From positions 1 to 33,635 of IMG/VR virus record IMGVR_UViG_3300027791_000074: a stretch of DNA of 33,635 bases; one strand, 5' to 3'. Position 1 is the first letter of the stretch. The number at the start of each line of letters is the position of its first letter. Shown here in pieces: positions 24,424 through 33,167 of the stretch. Under the pieces are notes generated by a model. The model worked only from the letters and a program-made list of their open reading frames with translations, ran no database searches and was not told the origin of the DNA. The DNA comes from a virus. The position numbers were made by a program, and so were the translations under genes.

Positions 24424-25533
24424 ATGAAAAACAAAAATCCAGTCGAATTAACAGATAATCAGAAAGAATGGATAATTAAGAATGGCGAATCTCTTGATTG
24501 GGGTATTAACGAAATTACAAAGAGTGTTTTCGGAGACAATACCAAAGATGGAAGGTCATTTGAGGGTAAAGCTGTAAGTAATTTTATTTTAGATCATGTT
24601 GGTGCCAAACCAAAAGTTAGAACAGTTAATTCCGATGATTATCAGGCTTTTGAGCTAGAGCAACATCAGATAGATTTTTTACTTTCAAACGCCAAAGATT
24701 TAACTACCTACGAAATTGCTTTAAACCTATTTCCAGAATTCAAAGATAAAAGCTATAAAGAGGTTGCTTTTACAAAGGAGGTAAAAAGTATACAAAGATA
24801 CATTGATAACAATTTGGGAAACGAGTATTTTATTTCCAAAAACAAACCTCTGCATGGGCAAGGTGGATTTAAGCCGCCAAAAAATATCGAGCGTTGCGTT
24901 CCATTAATATCTCAATATACTGGACTTGACATTAAGTTTAGCAAGTTAAAAGACGACGAAAAAAAGTCTATTGAGAAATTATGTAAAAATCTGAGGAGAA
25001 CTTCTTTGGGTAAGACGGTAGAACAATTTAGATCTAATAACGAAAAAGAATTATTTTTAGAAAGTTTTATTTCTGATACTTGGGATAAAAGTAATCTAAC
25101 TCCTGGTGAAGTTTCTCAATATGTTGACTTATCTGGTGAGCGAGTAAATTTATACCAGATCAAAAAATATCAACAAGATCTGCAGGAGCAGTTGGACGAT
25201 GATATGCACAGTGAAGATGGAAAACTAAGATATACACTTATTGATGCTATTGATAAGCAGATCCAGAATCGAGACAAATGCATGAACCGTATTCAGAAGC
25301 TACAAGACAGCTTGGAAGGATCAAGAACCAAAAGGCTGGAAAAAGAAGGGGGAGACCAAGTTAGTATTCTCAGTCTTTGTGAAGATCTGGCTAAAGAAAA
25401 GAAACGCATACGATTAACTAAGATGCTCGAAAAAGAGCGTGATAAAGTCGTGAAAGTCGTAAACGAAATTGAAGATATGACAGACTATACAGCAAGACTG
25501 TATGGAGCAAGCAGAGGAGAGCTTTTAAATTGA
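24424..25533 (+). CDS. Possible small terminase / DNA-recognition protein
   Basis: 369 residues, not recognised by family. Two helical modules near the start resemble each other and helix-turn-helix units: LTDNQKEWIIKNGESLDWGINEITKSVFG (9-37) and LEQHQIDFLLSNAKDLTTYEIALNLFP (77-103). The middle has LTPGEVSQYVDLSGERVNLYQIKKYQQ, and the end is a long charged coiled coil (RIQKLQDSLEGSRTKRLEKEGG..KMLEKERDKVVKVVNEIEDM). Its place directly before an ERCC4 nuclease and the large terminase suggests a packaging role. The stop TGA overlaps the next start (TTGA). Confidence 0.6.
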   Translation: MKNKNPVELTDNQKEWIIKNGESLDWGINEITKSVFGDNTKDGRSFEGKAVSNFILDHVGAKPKVRTVNSDDYQAFELEQHQIDFLLSNAKDLTTYEIALNLFPEFKDKSYKEVAFTKEVKSIQRYIDNNLGNEYFISKNKPLHGQGGFKPPKNIERCVPLISQYTGLDIKFSKLKDDEKKSIEKLCKNLRRTSLGKTVEQFRSNNEKELFLESFISDTWDKSNLTPGEVSQYVDLSGERVNLYQIKKYQQDLQEQLDDDMHSEDGKLRYTLIDAIDKQIQNRDKCMNRIQKLQDSLEGSRTKRLEKEGGDQVSILSLCEDLAKEKKRIRLTKMLEKERDKVVKVVNEIEDMTDYTARLYGASRGELLN

Positions 25534-26429
25534 GATATTCAGAATTTAAAACCGAAAAAGAGTTTAAAAAATTTTTAAGAGATAACAAGATTTTGATTAA
25601 GGATTATTTCGAGAAATTCGAGCCTCGCTATGATCTACTTACCAATACCAAACTAGAATTTAAAGATCGAAAGACTTATTTTAATATTGACTTTTCTGAC
25701 AAAAGACATATGGCCAAGTGGTTAGGTGATCAGTACAAAGACGTGCAAAGAGATTATATCTTAAAAAAGCTAAAGGTAAAATCCAAGGAAAAGGAATGGA
25801 AATTTGCACCCTCACAAGTAGAATGTCGATCAATTAAAGAGATACCATCGCTAAACGTTATTAATTACTGCGAGGATGATAAGATATGGCAAGAGTTGGG
25901 TCTTGTACGCAGATATCAATATAAGAGCTTTGAGGGGCAATTTTGTGGCATAGAGGATAGTATTCTGGCAATTGACAGTAGAGAACAAAAGCCTCTTAAG
26001 TTTAATACACAAACTTTGAAGAGTAAGCTAGATTTTGGAGACTATTGTTTTATAAACGAGCCTTATTTTTGCAATGTTTTTATTGAGAGAAAATCTATTC
26101 AAGATTTATGGGGAACAATGTCTCAGGGTTACGACAGATTTCAGCGGGAGATTGAGAGAGCTAAAAATCAGGATGGATATTTAGTAGTAGTAGTTGATTA
26201 TAATTTCTCAAAAGCACAATCTTATAATTATAATAAAAAACACTCATTGGCAACTGCTGAATTTATCTTTCATAGAATAAGAGAGCTTATGCAGGAATAT
26301 GATAATATACAATTTGTGTTTTCTGGTGGCAGAGAAAAGAGTGTGGAGTTATTCGAAAAAATAGGGATATTGGGAGAGAAGGTCAAGACTATTGATTTGC
26401 AATACTGCTTGGACATGAAGAAAATTTAA
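25530..26429 (+). CDS. ERCC4-type nuclease
   Basis: 299 residues. An ERCC4 nuclease domain lies in residues 145-235: IDSREQKPL (148-156), GDYCFI (170-175), IERKSIQDL (185-193), matching GDx(n)ERKx3D of XPF/MUS81-type enzymes. It would cut branched DNA. An N-terminal helical part of about 140 residues is not recognised. The start is TTG at 25530, overlapping the upstream stop as TTGA, with GAGGAG nine or ten nt before it. Sits between the possible DNA-recognition gene and TerL, so processing of branched DNA for packaging is plausible. Confidence 0.83.
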   Translation: MRYSEFKTEKEFKKFLRDNKILIKDYFEKFEPRYDLLTNTKLEFKDRKTYFNIDFSDKRHMAKWLGDQYKDVQRDYILKKLKVKSKEKEWKFAPSQVECRSIKEIPSLNVINYCEDDKIWQELGLVRRYQYKSFEGQFCGIEDSILAIDSREQKPLKFNTQTLKSKLDFGDYCFINEPYFCNVFIERKSIQDLWGTMSQGYDRFQREIERAKNQDGYLVVVVDYNFSKAQSYNYNKKHSLATAEFIFHRIRELMQEYDNIQFVFSGGREKSVELFEKIGILGEKVKTIDLQYCLDMKKI

Positions 26430-26431
26430 TT

Positions 26432-28333
26432 ATGGCTTTTATTGAAGGAAACTTTTCGAATGACAAAGAAGATATTATTGAAAGAATCAAGAATATCAAA
26501 GGAGATATTACAGAGGCAGAATCTAGACTGTTAGCTGCTGAAATATTTGAATCTCAGCCTGGGTTTTTATATAACCTGCTAACTGGAGAAGAGTTGTTTC
26601 CTTTCCAAATACTAAAATGCAAAATGTTCGCTGAGAGAGACATGTGCTTGGATATATCTGCTCGTGGTGCAGCCAAATCATTTACTGCTGCTGTTTTCTG
26701 TCTTTATTATGCAATTACTCACCCTGGAATTAAAATATTAGTATTGGGTCCGTCGTTACGTCAATCTGCAATCATACTGTCTTATATAATGGACATTGCG
26801 AAAAAGGAGAATGCCCATTTCCTGAGGCAATTTTTATCTAAAGATGCATACAAAAGAAAACCAGAAAGACATTCTATTCAAATAGGAGAGTCTGAAGTAT
26901 TTGCGATGTCTCTGGGTGATGGCACGAAGATTCGTGGTGCTCGTGCTCAGGTAATTATTCTTGATGAAGCTTTCGCTATTCCTAATAATATTATTGACGA
27001 AGTTATTGGTCCGATGATGGTTGTTCGTGCTAACGTTTCTGAAATTAAGAAAATACGGGAAAAAGAGAATAAGATGATTGAGGCAGGCAATATGAAGGAG
27101 GAGGATCGTCAAAAATTTGATAATAATAAGCTTATAATGCTTTCATCCGCTTGTTATGAGTTCGAACCTCTTTATAAGAGATTTAAAGATTATGTTGGAA
27201 AAATAGATAATCCCGAATTTTTAAAAACTAAGGAGCATAAAGAGTCTGAACTATCATACGGGATTGTTAACTTTGGATGGGAAGCTATTCCAGACGAGCT
27301 TCTTGCAAGGGGATATATTTTGGGAGAAAAGGCCAGAATGTCTGAAGATGCTTTCAGAAGAGAGTACGAAGCTCAATTTTCTCCAGACTCCGCAGCATAC
27401 TTCAAAATGTCTAAAATGATTGAATGTACTCTACAACCGGGCGAATACCCTACAATCGAACTTAGAGGTGATGACAGAAATAGATACGCATATATCCTAG
27501 GTATTGACCCTAATTACAAAAACTCCGAAGACTCAGACCACTTTGCAATGTGTTTAATGAAGGTGGACAAATCAAACACTAAGATTGGGCATGTAGTGCA
27601 TAATTATGCGGTTGCAGGACTTAATTTAGACTCAACAATGAGATATCTAATTTATCTAATTACCCATTTTAATATTGAATATATTTGCTTGGATGCTGGT
27701 GGCGGAGAGTCTTTCTTAGAGGGATGTAATAATTCATCACTATTCAAGAATCGAAATATAGAATTAAAAAGCTTTGATGCAGTATTCGATAAGGGAGAAA
27801 AAGAATTAAGAGAATCTAAAAAACAATATGATCCTAAAAATAACGTAAAAGTTCATATTCAGAACTTCCACTCAAAATGGATTAGAGATGCCAACGAATA
27901 CTTACAAATGTGTTTTGATCATAAAAAAGTTAGATTCGCATCTATGCCTATGGATTCAGACTTTGATTCACTAAAGAAGTGCGACATACCTATTAAAGAT
28001 ATAGACTTTGCTACTAATATAGATTTAAGCGGACTATCCGCTAACGACAAAAATAAAGAAAAGAAACGTCAGTTTATTGAACACCAAACATTCTTAATTG
28101 ACCTTACGAAGAGTGAATGTGCAAATATAAATATCACTACTACGTCCCAAGGAACTCAGTCTTTCGACTTGCCATCGGCATTGAGAAAACAAACTGGACC
28201 AGAGAAAACTAGAAAAGATAATTACTCAGCTTTATTACTGGCAAATTGGGGTCGCAAATGTTACGAAACTCTACAGGAAGTTACTGTAGATGCCGTGAAT
28301 CCTTGGGACAATTATAGGCCTGAGATGTTCTAA
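26432..28333 (+). CDS. Terminase large subunit
   Basis: 633 residues, the packaging motor. ATPase: Walker A SARGAAKS (76-83), Walker B VIILDE (174-179), coupling motif LSSA (237-240). Nuclease (RNase H-like): ILGIDPNYK with D359, then ICLDAGGG with D421. A C-terminal segment SFDLPSALRKQTGPEKTRKDNYSALLLANW completes the fold. Length and motif order fit T4-gp17-like terminases. Starts 2 nt after the nuclease gene and ends 5 nt from a convergent - strand gene. Confidence 0.93.
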   Translation: MAFIEGNFSNDKEDIIERIKNIKGDITEAESRLLAAEIFESQPGFLYNLLTGEELFPFQILKCKMFAERDMCLDISARGAAKSFTAAVFCLYYAITHPGIKILVLGPSLRQSAIILSYIMDIAKKENAHFLRQFLSKDAYKRKPERHSIQIGESEVFAMSLGDGTKIRGARAQVIILDEAFAIPNNIIDEVIGPMMVVRANVSEIKKIREKENKMIEAGNMKEEDRQKFDNNKLIMLSSACYEFEPLYKRFKDYVGKIDNPEFLKTKEHKESELSYGIVNFGWEAIPDELLARGYILGEKARMSEDAFRREYEAQFSPDSAAYFKMSKMIECTLQPGEYPTIELRGDDRNRYAYILGIDPNYKNSEDSDHFAMCLMKVDKSNTKIGHVVHNYAVAGLNLDSTMRYLIYLITHFNIEYICLDAGGGESFLEGCNNSSLFKNRNIELKSFDAVFDKGEKELRESKKQYDPKNNVKVHIQNFHSKWIRDANEYLQMCFDHKKVRFASMPMDSDFDSLKKCDIPIKDIDFATNIDLSGLSANDKNKEKKRQFIEHQTFLIDLTKSECANINITTTSQGTQSFDLPSALRKQTGPEKTRKDNYSALLLANWGRKCYETLQEVTVDAVNPWDNYRPEMF

Positions 28334-28338
28334 TTCTA

Positions 28339-28611
28339 TTATACGTCTCTACGGTGCTTATCTACAATAGTACGTTCTTGTATGAGTATTTTCAATTTCA
28401 TGTTCAAGCGTATCATATCGTTGTCTAATGACTGAATTTGTTTTTTCAACTTACCTAAAGAACTGCCTGCTGAGTCTAAAGCAGGATTTACTTTGGTGGT
28501 AACCCATTTCCAGATGTACCAAATGAAAGTTCCAACGCCTATTAAAGCGATGACAGGAAAACCGAATTTAGCGATTACGTCTGCCCAATGATTAAATTCA
28601 AATCCACTCAT
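28339..28611 (-). CDS. Small membrane coiled-coil protein, copy 1
   Basis: 90 residues on the - strand: a hydrophobic segment (about 12-32, IAKFGFPVIALIGVGTFIWYIW), then WVTTKVNPALDSAGSSLGKLKKQIQSLDNDMIRLN, a heptad-like helix. It resembles the 94-residue protein at 28865 in length, position of the helix and the KFGFPVIA/KVGLPITA motif, so they are paralogues separated by one gene. Could be a structural or lysis-related membrane protein. Family unknown. Confidence 0.65.
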   Translation of the reverse strand: MSGFEFNHWADVIAKFGFPVIALIGVGTFIWYIWKWVTTKVNPALDSAGSSLGKLKKQIQSLDNDMIRLNMKLKILIQERTIVDKHRRDV

Positions 28612-28623
28612 ATTATATCTTTA

Positions 28624-28872
28624 TTATTCATATCTAGCGTAAGTTCTTGTTAGTAACTTTCCGACTCGTATATCTAAGTCTCTTAATCTGGAACCCTGAA
28701 ACAGAAATATATTTTGATGACTTAGCATTATGACCTCGTGCTCTTCAATTATTGTTTGTTGTTCTTCAATTATTTGAGAATATTTCTTTATATCTTTGTC
28801 TAGCAGGTAAAAAGCCAGTACAATAAGTAAAAGCAACGTAGGAAAAATTAATTTTTTTATTAATTTAATCAT
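28624..28872 (-). CDS. Small membrane protein with coiled coil
   Basis: 82 residues: an N-terminal transmembrane helix (about 3-24, KLIKKLIFPTLLLLIVLAFYLL), then a heptad-like stretch (IIEEQQTIIEEHEVIML) and a basic C-terminus. The architecture resembles small spanin or i-spanin-like proteins, but no Cys or lipoprotein partner is seen. It overlaps the next gene's stop by 8 nt. Function unknown. Confidence 0.6.
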   Translation of the reverse strand: MIKLIKKLIFPTLLLLIVLAFYLLDKDIKKYSQIIEEQQTIIEEHEVIMLSHQNIFLFQGSRLRDLDIRVGKLLTRTYARYE

Positions 28873-29149
28873 CTCTGCAATCCTCTTTTCCTTCGCTAGC
28901 TACAATCCTATCAAGATTAGGTTCTACATTAAAAGCACTGGAAAATAAAGCGTCTATTTTGACAATGTCATTATTCATAACGTCACATTTATTTTCTAGA
29001 GACAGTAGGGAGTTTCCTAAGCCAGAGATTCTAGTATTAACTTGTGCTAAAATAAACTTTAAAATAATAAACAAAAACCATCCAATGGCTAATGCCGCAG
29101 TAATCGGCAAGCCGACTTTCTCCATAAAAGATAATACGTCACCAATCAT
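28865..29149 (-). CDS. Small membrane coiled-coil protein, copy 2
   Basis: 94 residues, paralogous to the protein at 28339: MEKVGLPITAALAIGWFLFIILKFI as membrane segment, then NTRISGLGNSLLSLENKCDVMNNDIVKIDAL as coiled coil. The acidic C-terminus ends EGKEDCRDD. Starts in an ATGA overlap with the preceding gene. Confidence 0.65.
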   Translation of the reverse strand: MIGDVLSFMEKVGLPITAALAIGWFLFIILKFILAQVNTRISGLGNSLLSLENKCDVMNNDIVKIDALFSSAFNVEPNLDRIVASEGKEDCRDD

Positions 29150-29406
29150 TCGCTTTCTTCTTTCTGCCTTTCAAGAATAGCTTTCTGCAATGCAAAAGGA
29201 AGTTTCTTTTGTTTTTCTGTGAGACCGCCTTCACTAACTTCATTTACCACTGGCTTCATTTTGATGTATTGCATAGCACAAGCTTTCGTAGTTTCTTTTT
29301 CATCTTTGTCTTTTGTGTCTATCAATTCGTCGTCATATTCAGAACAGACGGTCATAAAAGCTTTGTAAAGGTCTTCCTCTTCTTGATTATATTTTTTAGT
29401 GTTCAT
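29146..29406 (-). CDS. Small charged hypothetical protein
   Basis: 86 residues on the - strand, no membrane segment. MNTKKYNQEEEDLYKAFMTVCSEYDDELIDTKDKDEKETTKAC then a basic, helical LTEKQKKLPFALQKAILERQKEESE. Two Cys. Adjacent to the holin-like gene (2 nt apart) and followed by membrane-protein genes. Not recognised. Confidence 0.6.
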   Translation of the reverse strand: MNTKKYNQEEEDLYKAFMTVCSEYDDELIDTKDKDEKETTKACAMQYIKMKPVVNEVSEGGLTEKQKKLPFALQKAILERQKEESE

Positions 29407-29408
29407 GG

Positions 29409-29891
29409 TTAATTTTTTCCTGCTGGTGTAAAGTAAAACCCTACTATTGCTCCCAAAGTGGCGATTGAGACCAAAGCGATGTGCCCAGTGGTGATTGACG
29501 TTGTAATGTCTGCTCCACTGGGGAACTTAATAAGTCCCCAGATAAGAGAGATGGCTTCTTTGTTTTCTGGAGGTGTAAAGGTAACGAGTTCGACTGTGGG
29601 GTAGACGGTGCAGAGGACCGAGATGACGAAAAAGTTGAGCATCCCAATAAGAGCGATAATGCGCCTAGTACCGCGAGTAAACATACTGGTATCTTTATCG
29701 ACTTCGCCAAAAATTGCTTTTTGGAACTCGACATTTGCGTTAGCCATAGATAAATCTCTGGCCAATTCCCTTTTAGCTTTTGCTTCTCTGCCTTCATTTA
29801 TTGATTGTACGGTACCAGCAACAATCTTCAGCATACTGCCCATTCCAGTAGCGCCAAGAGTTGATAATAGCATTGTGACTAGTCCAAACAT
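29409..29891 (-). CDS. Holin-like 3TM protein
   Basis: 160 residues. A hydrophobic start (MFGLVTMLLSTLGATG), a helical charged part (QSINEGREAKAKRELARDL), then RGTRRIIALIGMLNFFVISVLCTV as a second helix and ITTGHIALVSIATLGAIVGFYF as a third. Three membrane segments with an amphipathic linker and FTPPENK match the GTA/phage 3TM holin family. It would open the membrane for the muralytic enzyme. No endolysin lies next to it, and the transglycosylase-like gene is at 1876. Confidence 0.7.
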   Translation of the reverse strand: MFGLVTMLLSTLGATGMGSMLKIVAGTVQSINEGREAKAKRELARDLSMANANVEFQKAIFGEVDKDTSMFTRGTRRIIALIGMLNFFVISVLCTVYPTVELVTFTPPENKEAISLIWGLIKFPSGADITTSITTGHIALVSIATLGAIVGFYFTPAGKN

Positions 29892-29939
29892 AAGTGTATA
29901 CTATATATTACACACTTATTTTATAAAGAAGAAACTTCT

Positions 29940-30542
29940 TTATGAATCTTTCAGGTAATCATGGAAAAGGTTGTAAATCAATTCATCGTCTTCAAATTTT
30001 TCTGTTTTTTCGTGCCACTCTGGATTAATCCATCCAACCTTAGCGTAATAGCTTTTTCCAGTTGTATCTACATTCTCATCGTTTAGTTCTAGTTTCCATC
30101 CATTATAATGGAGATCTTGAACAAATTCACCGAAATCTGTTTCAACGCAACTAGCAGTAAGTAGCTTTGAGTCGAAACTTTCTGTTTCTACTTCCCAGCT
30201 ACAAAAACTGCCTTTTTCACAGCTGTGGAAAAGCAATACTGGAACTGAGCCATGTTCGGAGTCGGTCATATAAGCTTCACGACTTATAATACAGTTAGGG
30301 GTTACGTCTTGTTCAATTTCCTCCTCTTCTCCGTCCTTGACTTCATAAACGGTAAGATATGAATCACAATACATTCCAAAGCCATGCTCTAAATCGGCAT
30401 CATCATAAAAGGTATCTAGAACTTCTTCGACCAAATCCGATTGGTCTTTGCCTGTCCATTTATTTACAAAATCTGCATCTTTGGTGCAAATTGCATACTC
30501 ACCACCATATCCTCTAGCTTCAATTTTAAATTTCTTTTTCAT
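29940..30542 (-). CDS. Acidic hypothetical protein
   Basis: 200 residues, not recognised. Acidic and aromatic: YGGEYAICTKDADFVNKWTGKDQSDLVEEVLDTFYDDADLEHGFG, then VKDGEEEEIEQDV, and a C-terminal WINPEWHEKTEKFEDDELIYNLFHDYL. Begins with a basic strand (MKKKFKIEARGYGG). Last gene of a three-gene - strand unit (overlap of 4 nt, ATGA). Its composition matches acidic phage early proteins. Confidence 0.7.
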   Translation of the reverse strand: MKKKFKIEARGYGGEYAICTKDADFVNKWTGKDQSDLVEEVLDTFYDDADLEHGFGMYCDSYLTVYEVKDGEEEEIEQDVTPNCIISREAYMTDSEHGSVPVLLFHSCEKGSFCSWEVETESFDSKLLTASCVETDFGEFVQDLHYNGWKLELNDENVDTTGKSYYAKVGWINPEWHEKTEKFEDDELIYNLFHDYLKDS

Positions 30543-30835
30543 AATTTGTCATCCTCGTGTGTGTAAATTTCTTCGTTGACCTGTAAGCCACTGATGTTTT
30601 CATATAATGTTCTTTCGAAAATTAATTCGCCCCAATCATCTTCGCCCATTTCTAAAATCCAATCGGGTGTGCCGTTAATTGTAGCACCTTTTTCATCTAT
30701 ATAATGAAGTATTGATTCGTTTGAATCTTCTTCAATACAGATTGTTAAAGGTTTACCATCAACTTCTAACTTATAATTAGTTGTATTTTTAAAGTAAACT
30801 TCTTTGGGTTCTTCTGTCAATTTGATTGTTGCCAT
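30539..30835 (-). CDS. Acidic hypothetical protein
   Basis: 98 residues. Mostly beta and acidic: IKLTEEPKEVYFKNTTNYKLEVDGKPLTICIEEDSNES, then DWILEMGEDDWGELIFERTLYENISG. The VDGKPLTI segment resembles parts of the 173-residue protein at 8386 (VDGKPFAI), a weak similarity. Not recognised. Confidence 0.65.
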   Translation of the reverse strand: MATIKLTEEPKEVYFKNTTNYKLEVDGKPLTICIEEDSNESILHYIDEKGATINGTPDWILEMGEDDWGELIFERTLYENISGLQVNEEIYTHEDDKL

Positions 30836-30838
30836 AAA

Positions 30839-31084
30839 TTAATCTTCTACTTCTAAAGTTTCTCCTGCTTGGGTTGAAATATAGTCGAAATCGTCATGAA
30901 AAAATAAATTTTCAATGGCATCATAAACCTCATCTTTTTCTGGATGTGGTTCAATAAATAGTTCCGCCCCATTATCATCTTCGTGGCGACCGATTTTATA
31001 TTCTTTGTCTTCTATTTTTGCTTTGAAAACATAGGCGATTTTAGTATATGTAATTCTGGGTGTTTCTGTAATTTCTATTTTCAT
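30839..31084 (-). CDS. Small acidic hypothetical protein
   Basis: 81 residues, first gene of the three-gene unit. MKIEITETPRITYTKIAYVFKAKIEDKEYKIGRHEDDNGAEL looks like a beta sheet of the same type as the next gene (TEEPKEVYF...). The two may be distant duplicates. Acidic C-terminus. Starts 9 nt behind a TTGACA promoter. Confidence 0.65.
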   Translation of the reverse strand: MKIEITETPRITYTKIAYVFKAKIEDKEYKIGRHEDDNGAELFIEPHPEKDEVYDAIENLFFHDDFDYISTQAGETLEVED

Positions 31085-31093
31085 TATTTACTT

Positions 31094-31121
31094 ATATTAA
31101 CATATTTTTTTTAATTGTCAA
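31094..31121 (-). promoter_or_regulatory. - strand promoter close to the ATG at 31084
   Basis: On the - strand, TTGACA (31121-31116), a 16-bp spacer and TAATAT (31099-31094), then 9 nt to the ATG. Same design as the + strand cassette. Confidence 0.7.
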
Positions 31122-31141
31122 GCTTTTTCACCTCTTTTATA

Positions 31142-32284
31142 TTAAAGTTCTAAAATATCTACAATAGTAGATGCCAATTCTTTAAACCAGTCAACACTAT
31201 TATTCCTTGTTGTTTCGGCTGATGTTCCAATTCGAATCCCACTAGTTTCGACGAATGATCTAGGGTCATTTGGAATTCCGTTTTTATTTACAGTGATTCC
31301 ATTCTCCTCAAGTAAATCTGCGGCCTCTCTTCCACTATATTTGCTATCTTTTAAATTAATTAGAATAATATGAGAATCTGTCCCTCCAGTTTGAATTGAG
31401 ACGCCTTTCTCAATAAATACTTCACACATAGCTTGTGCATTAACAATCACTTCATCAGCATAAGCCTTAAAGTCTGGTTTCTGTGCTTCAATAAATGCTT
31501 GTGCTTTTGCGGCAATAATATGCATTAATGGACCGCCTTGAGTGCCCGGAAATATAGCACTATTAATTTTACGAGTATATTTTTCATTATTCCAAAGAAT
31601 AATGCCACCTCTTGGACCTCTAAGAGTTTTATGAGTTGTTGAAGTTACAAAGTCTGCATATTGAATGGGAGATGGATACGCTTTTCCTGCAATGAGACCT
31701 GAATAATGAGCCATATCTACTAAGAGGTAAGCGCCCACCTTATCGGCAATCTCTCGGAACCTTCTAAAATCAATCTTTCGTGGATATGCACTAGCACCAG
31801 CTACAATCATCTTAGGCGAGATGTCTAGTGCTTGTTTTTCAATCGCGTCATAATCAAGCCACCCATCTTCATCTACACCATAATGATGTGAATCATAAAT
31901 TTTACCTGAAATATTAACAGATGCTCCGTGAGACAAATGACCTCCACTTGCCAAATCCATTCCAAGGATTCGATCTCCAATTTTAAGAAATGCCAAATAG
32001 ATAGCCGTGTTTGCATTCGCCCCGCAGTGAGGCTGAACGTTTGCAAAATTACATTGATAAAGACTCTTTAGTTCTTCAATCGCTAAAGATTCGATTTCAT
32101 CGGCATGATCACAACCATTATAATATCTTTTGTTAGGATATCCTTCGGCATATTTATTGGTAAAACAGCTTCCTGCTAACGCCATTACCGCTTCGCTGGC
32201 AAAGTTTTCACTGGCAATAAGCTCAATAGTATTTGATTGTCTTTCTTTTTCTCTATCAAGAATTGATTGTATTTGTTTGTCCAT
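31142..32284 (-). CDS. glyA: Serine hydroxymethyltransferase
   Basis: 380 residues, slightly shorter than bacterial GlyA (about 415). Transfers the hydroxymethyl group of serine to tetrahydrofolate, giving glycine and 5,10-methylene-THF. PLP sites: LIASENF (22-28), the NPHCGANAN-like QPHCGAN (84-90), LVDMAHYSGL (188-197, D190 and H193), and TSTTHKTLRGPRGG with Lys219 as the PLP lysine. The C-terminal TGGTDSHIILINLK and EETSGIRIGT-like VETSGIRIGTSA are conserved. In phages it can feed dTMP or hydroxymethyl-pyrimidine synthesis. Own consensus promoter. Confidence 0.95.
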   Translation of the reverse strand: MDKQIQSILDREKERQSNTIELIASENFASEAVMALAGSCFTNKYAEGYPNKRYYNGCDHADEIESLAIEELKSLYQCNFANVQPHCGANANTAIYLAFLKIGDRILGMDLASGGHLSHGASVNISGKIYDSHHYGVDEDGWLDYDAIEKQALDISPKMIVAGASAYPRKIDFRRFREIADKVGAYLLVDMAHYSGLIAGKAYPSPIQYADFVTSTTHKTLRGPRGGIILWNNEKYTRKINSAIFPGTQGGPLMHIIAAKAQAFIEAQKPDFKAYADEVIVNAQAMCEVFIEKGVSIQTGGTDSHIILINLKDSKYSGREAADLLEENGITVNKNGIPNDPRSFVETSGIRIGTSAETTRNNSVDWFKELASTIVDILEL

Positions 32285-32302
32285 AGTATTTCTTTCGATT
32301 TG

Positions 32303-32330
32303 ATTATATATTTTTAATAGAGATTGTCAA
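32303..32330 (-). promoter_or_regulatory. Consensus promoter of glyA, -35 contains the upstream stop codon
   Basis: On the - strand, TTGACA (32330-32325), a 16-bp spacer and TATAAT (32308-32303), both perfect. 18 nt to the ATG at 32284. The stop TGA of the upstream dehydrogenase (32329-32327) lies in the -35 box. Confidence 0.85.
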
Positions 32331-33166
32331 TCAATCACTGCTCGGCCTTTGTCCGATTTCCAATCTTGTTCAGGTCTATCAATGGTTTCATTTCTTGAAA
32401 TAACAGCATCGAGTATTGGTGTATTAACACCGTTTGTTTTACCGTAAGCTGCGAGGGCATGGGTGTCCTTTGGAAAACACGTTCCACCGAACCCTCGCTT
32501 CCCATCAGGTCCTGGTACCAGTGTGTGACCATCGCCAATCCTTTCATCTTGAGTAGCGATGGATCGAATAGTCTCATAGTTCAGGCCTACCTCTGTGCAT
32601 ATAGATTCTAATTCGTTAAAGAAACTAACCTTCACACTAAGGAAAACGTTCTTTAAATATTTAATCATCTCTGCTTCGCCTGGAGTTGTGCGGATCACTT
32701 TTTTATTTATCACTGAACCATTTCCATATCCATGAGCAATAGTAAACATTTTCTTTACCTTTTTATATAACTCATCATCGTTTGTACCAAGAATCCATTG
32801 TGAGCAATTCCTAAAATCTGCTTCCCAATTCTTTTCTGTTAGAAACTCTGGCATAAAATTAACGCAAAGATTATCTGCAGTGCCTGCTGGCACAGTTGAT
32901 CGAAGAACTATATGTTTATCCTTATCGATCTTTTGTATTTCTTCACACACCGAACGAACTATGTTGAGATTTGCACTTCCATCACTATTCATAGGTGTAG
33001 GCACAGCCACAAAGATGATTTCTGATTCCTTAACAAATGTAAAAATATCAAGCGTCTTAGGTTCTCTCTTGTCTTTATCTATGTCCCATACCAATACATC
33101 TATAGATGGGCGTAGTAATGTCATTGCATGACCGACGAAGCCGTTTCCAACAACGCCTATTTTCAT
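32327..33166 (-). CDS. UDP-sugar dehydrogenase-like protein (short form)
   Basis: 279 residues. Rossmann dinucleotide site GNGFVG (7-12), AVPTPMN (54-60), RSTVPAG (89-95), and the catalytic GFGGTCFPKD (225-234, C230) of UDP-glucose/GDP-mannose dehydrogenases. The protein stops shortly after the central domain, so the usual C-terminal nucleotide-sugar domain (family length about 390-450) is missing. It may work with another protein or use a different substrate. The ATG at 33166 is preferred to the in-frame one at 33193, since it has GAGGAA upstream and lies 1 nt from the preceding gene's stop. Confidence 0.8.
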   Translation of the reverse strand: MKIGVVGNGFVGHAMTLLRPSIDVLVWDIDKDKREPKTLDIFTFVKESEIIFVAVPTPMNSDGSANLNIVRSVCEEIQKIDKDKHIVLRSTVPAGTADNLCVNFMPEFLTEKNWEADFRNCSQWILGTNDDELYKKVKKMFTIAHGYGNGSVINKKVIRTTPGEAEMIKYLKNVFLSVKVSFFNELESICTEVGLNYETIRSIATQDERIGDGHTLVPGPDGKRGFGGTCFPKDTHALAAYGKTNGVNTPILDAVISRNETIDRPEQDWKSDKGRAVID

Positions 33167-33167
33167 T

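Noticed and set aside
29444-29797. 117-residue - strand ORF inside the holin-like gene
   Set aside because: Shadow frame of the 3TM holin-like gene, whose membrane segments are clear.
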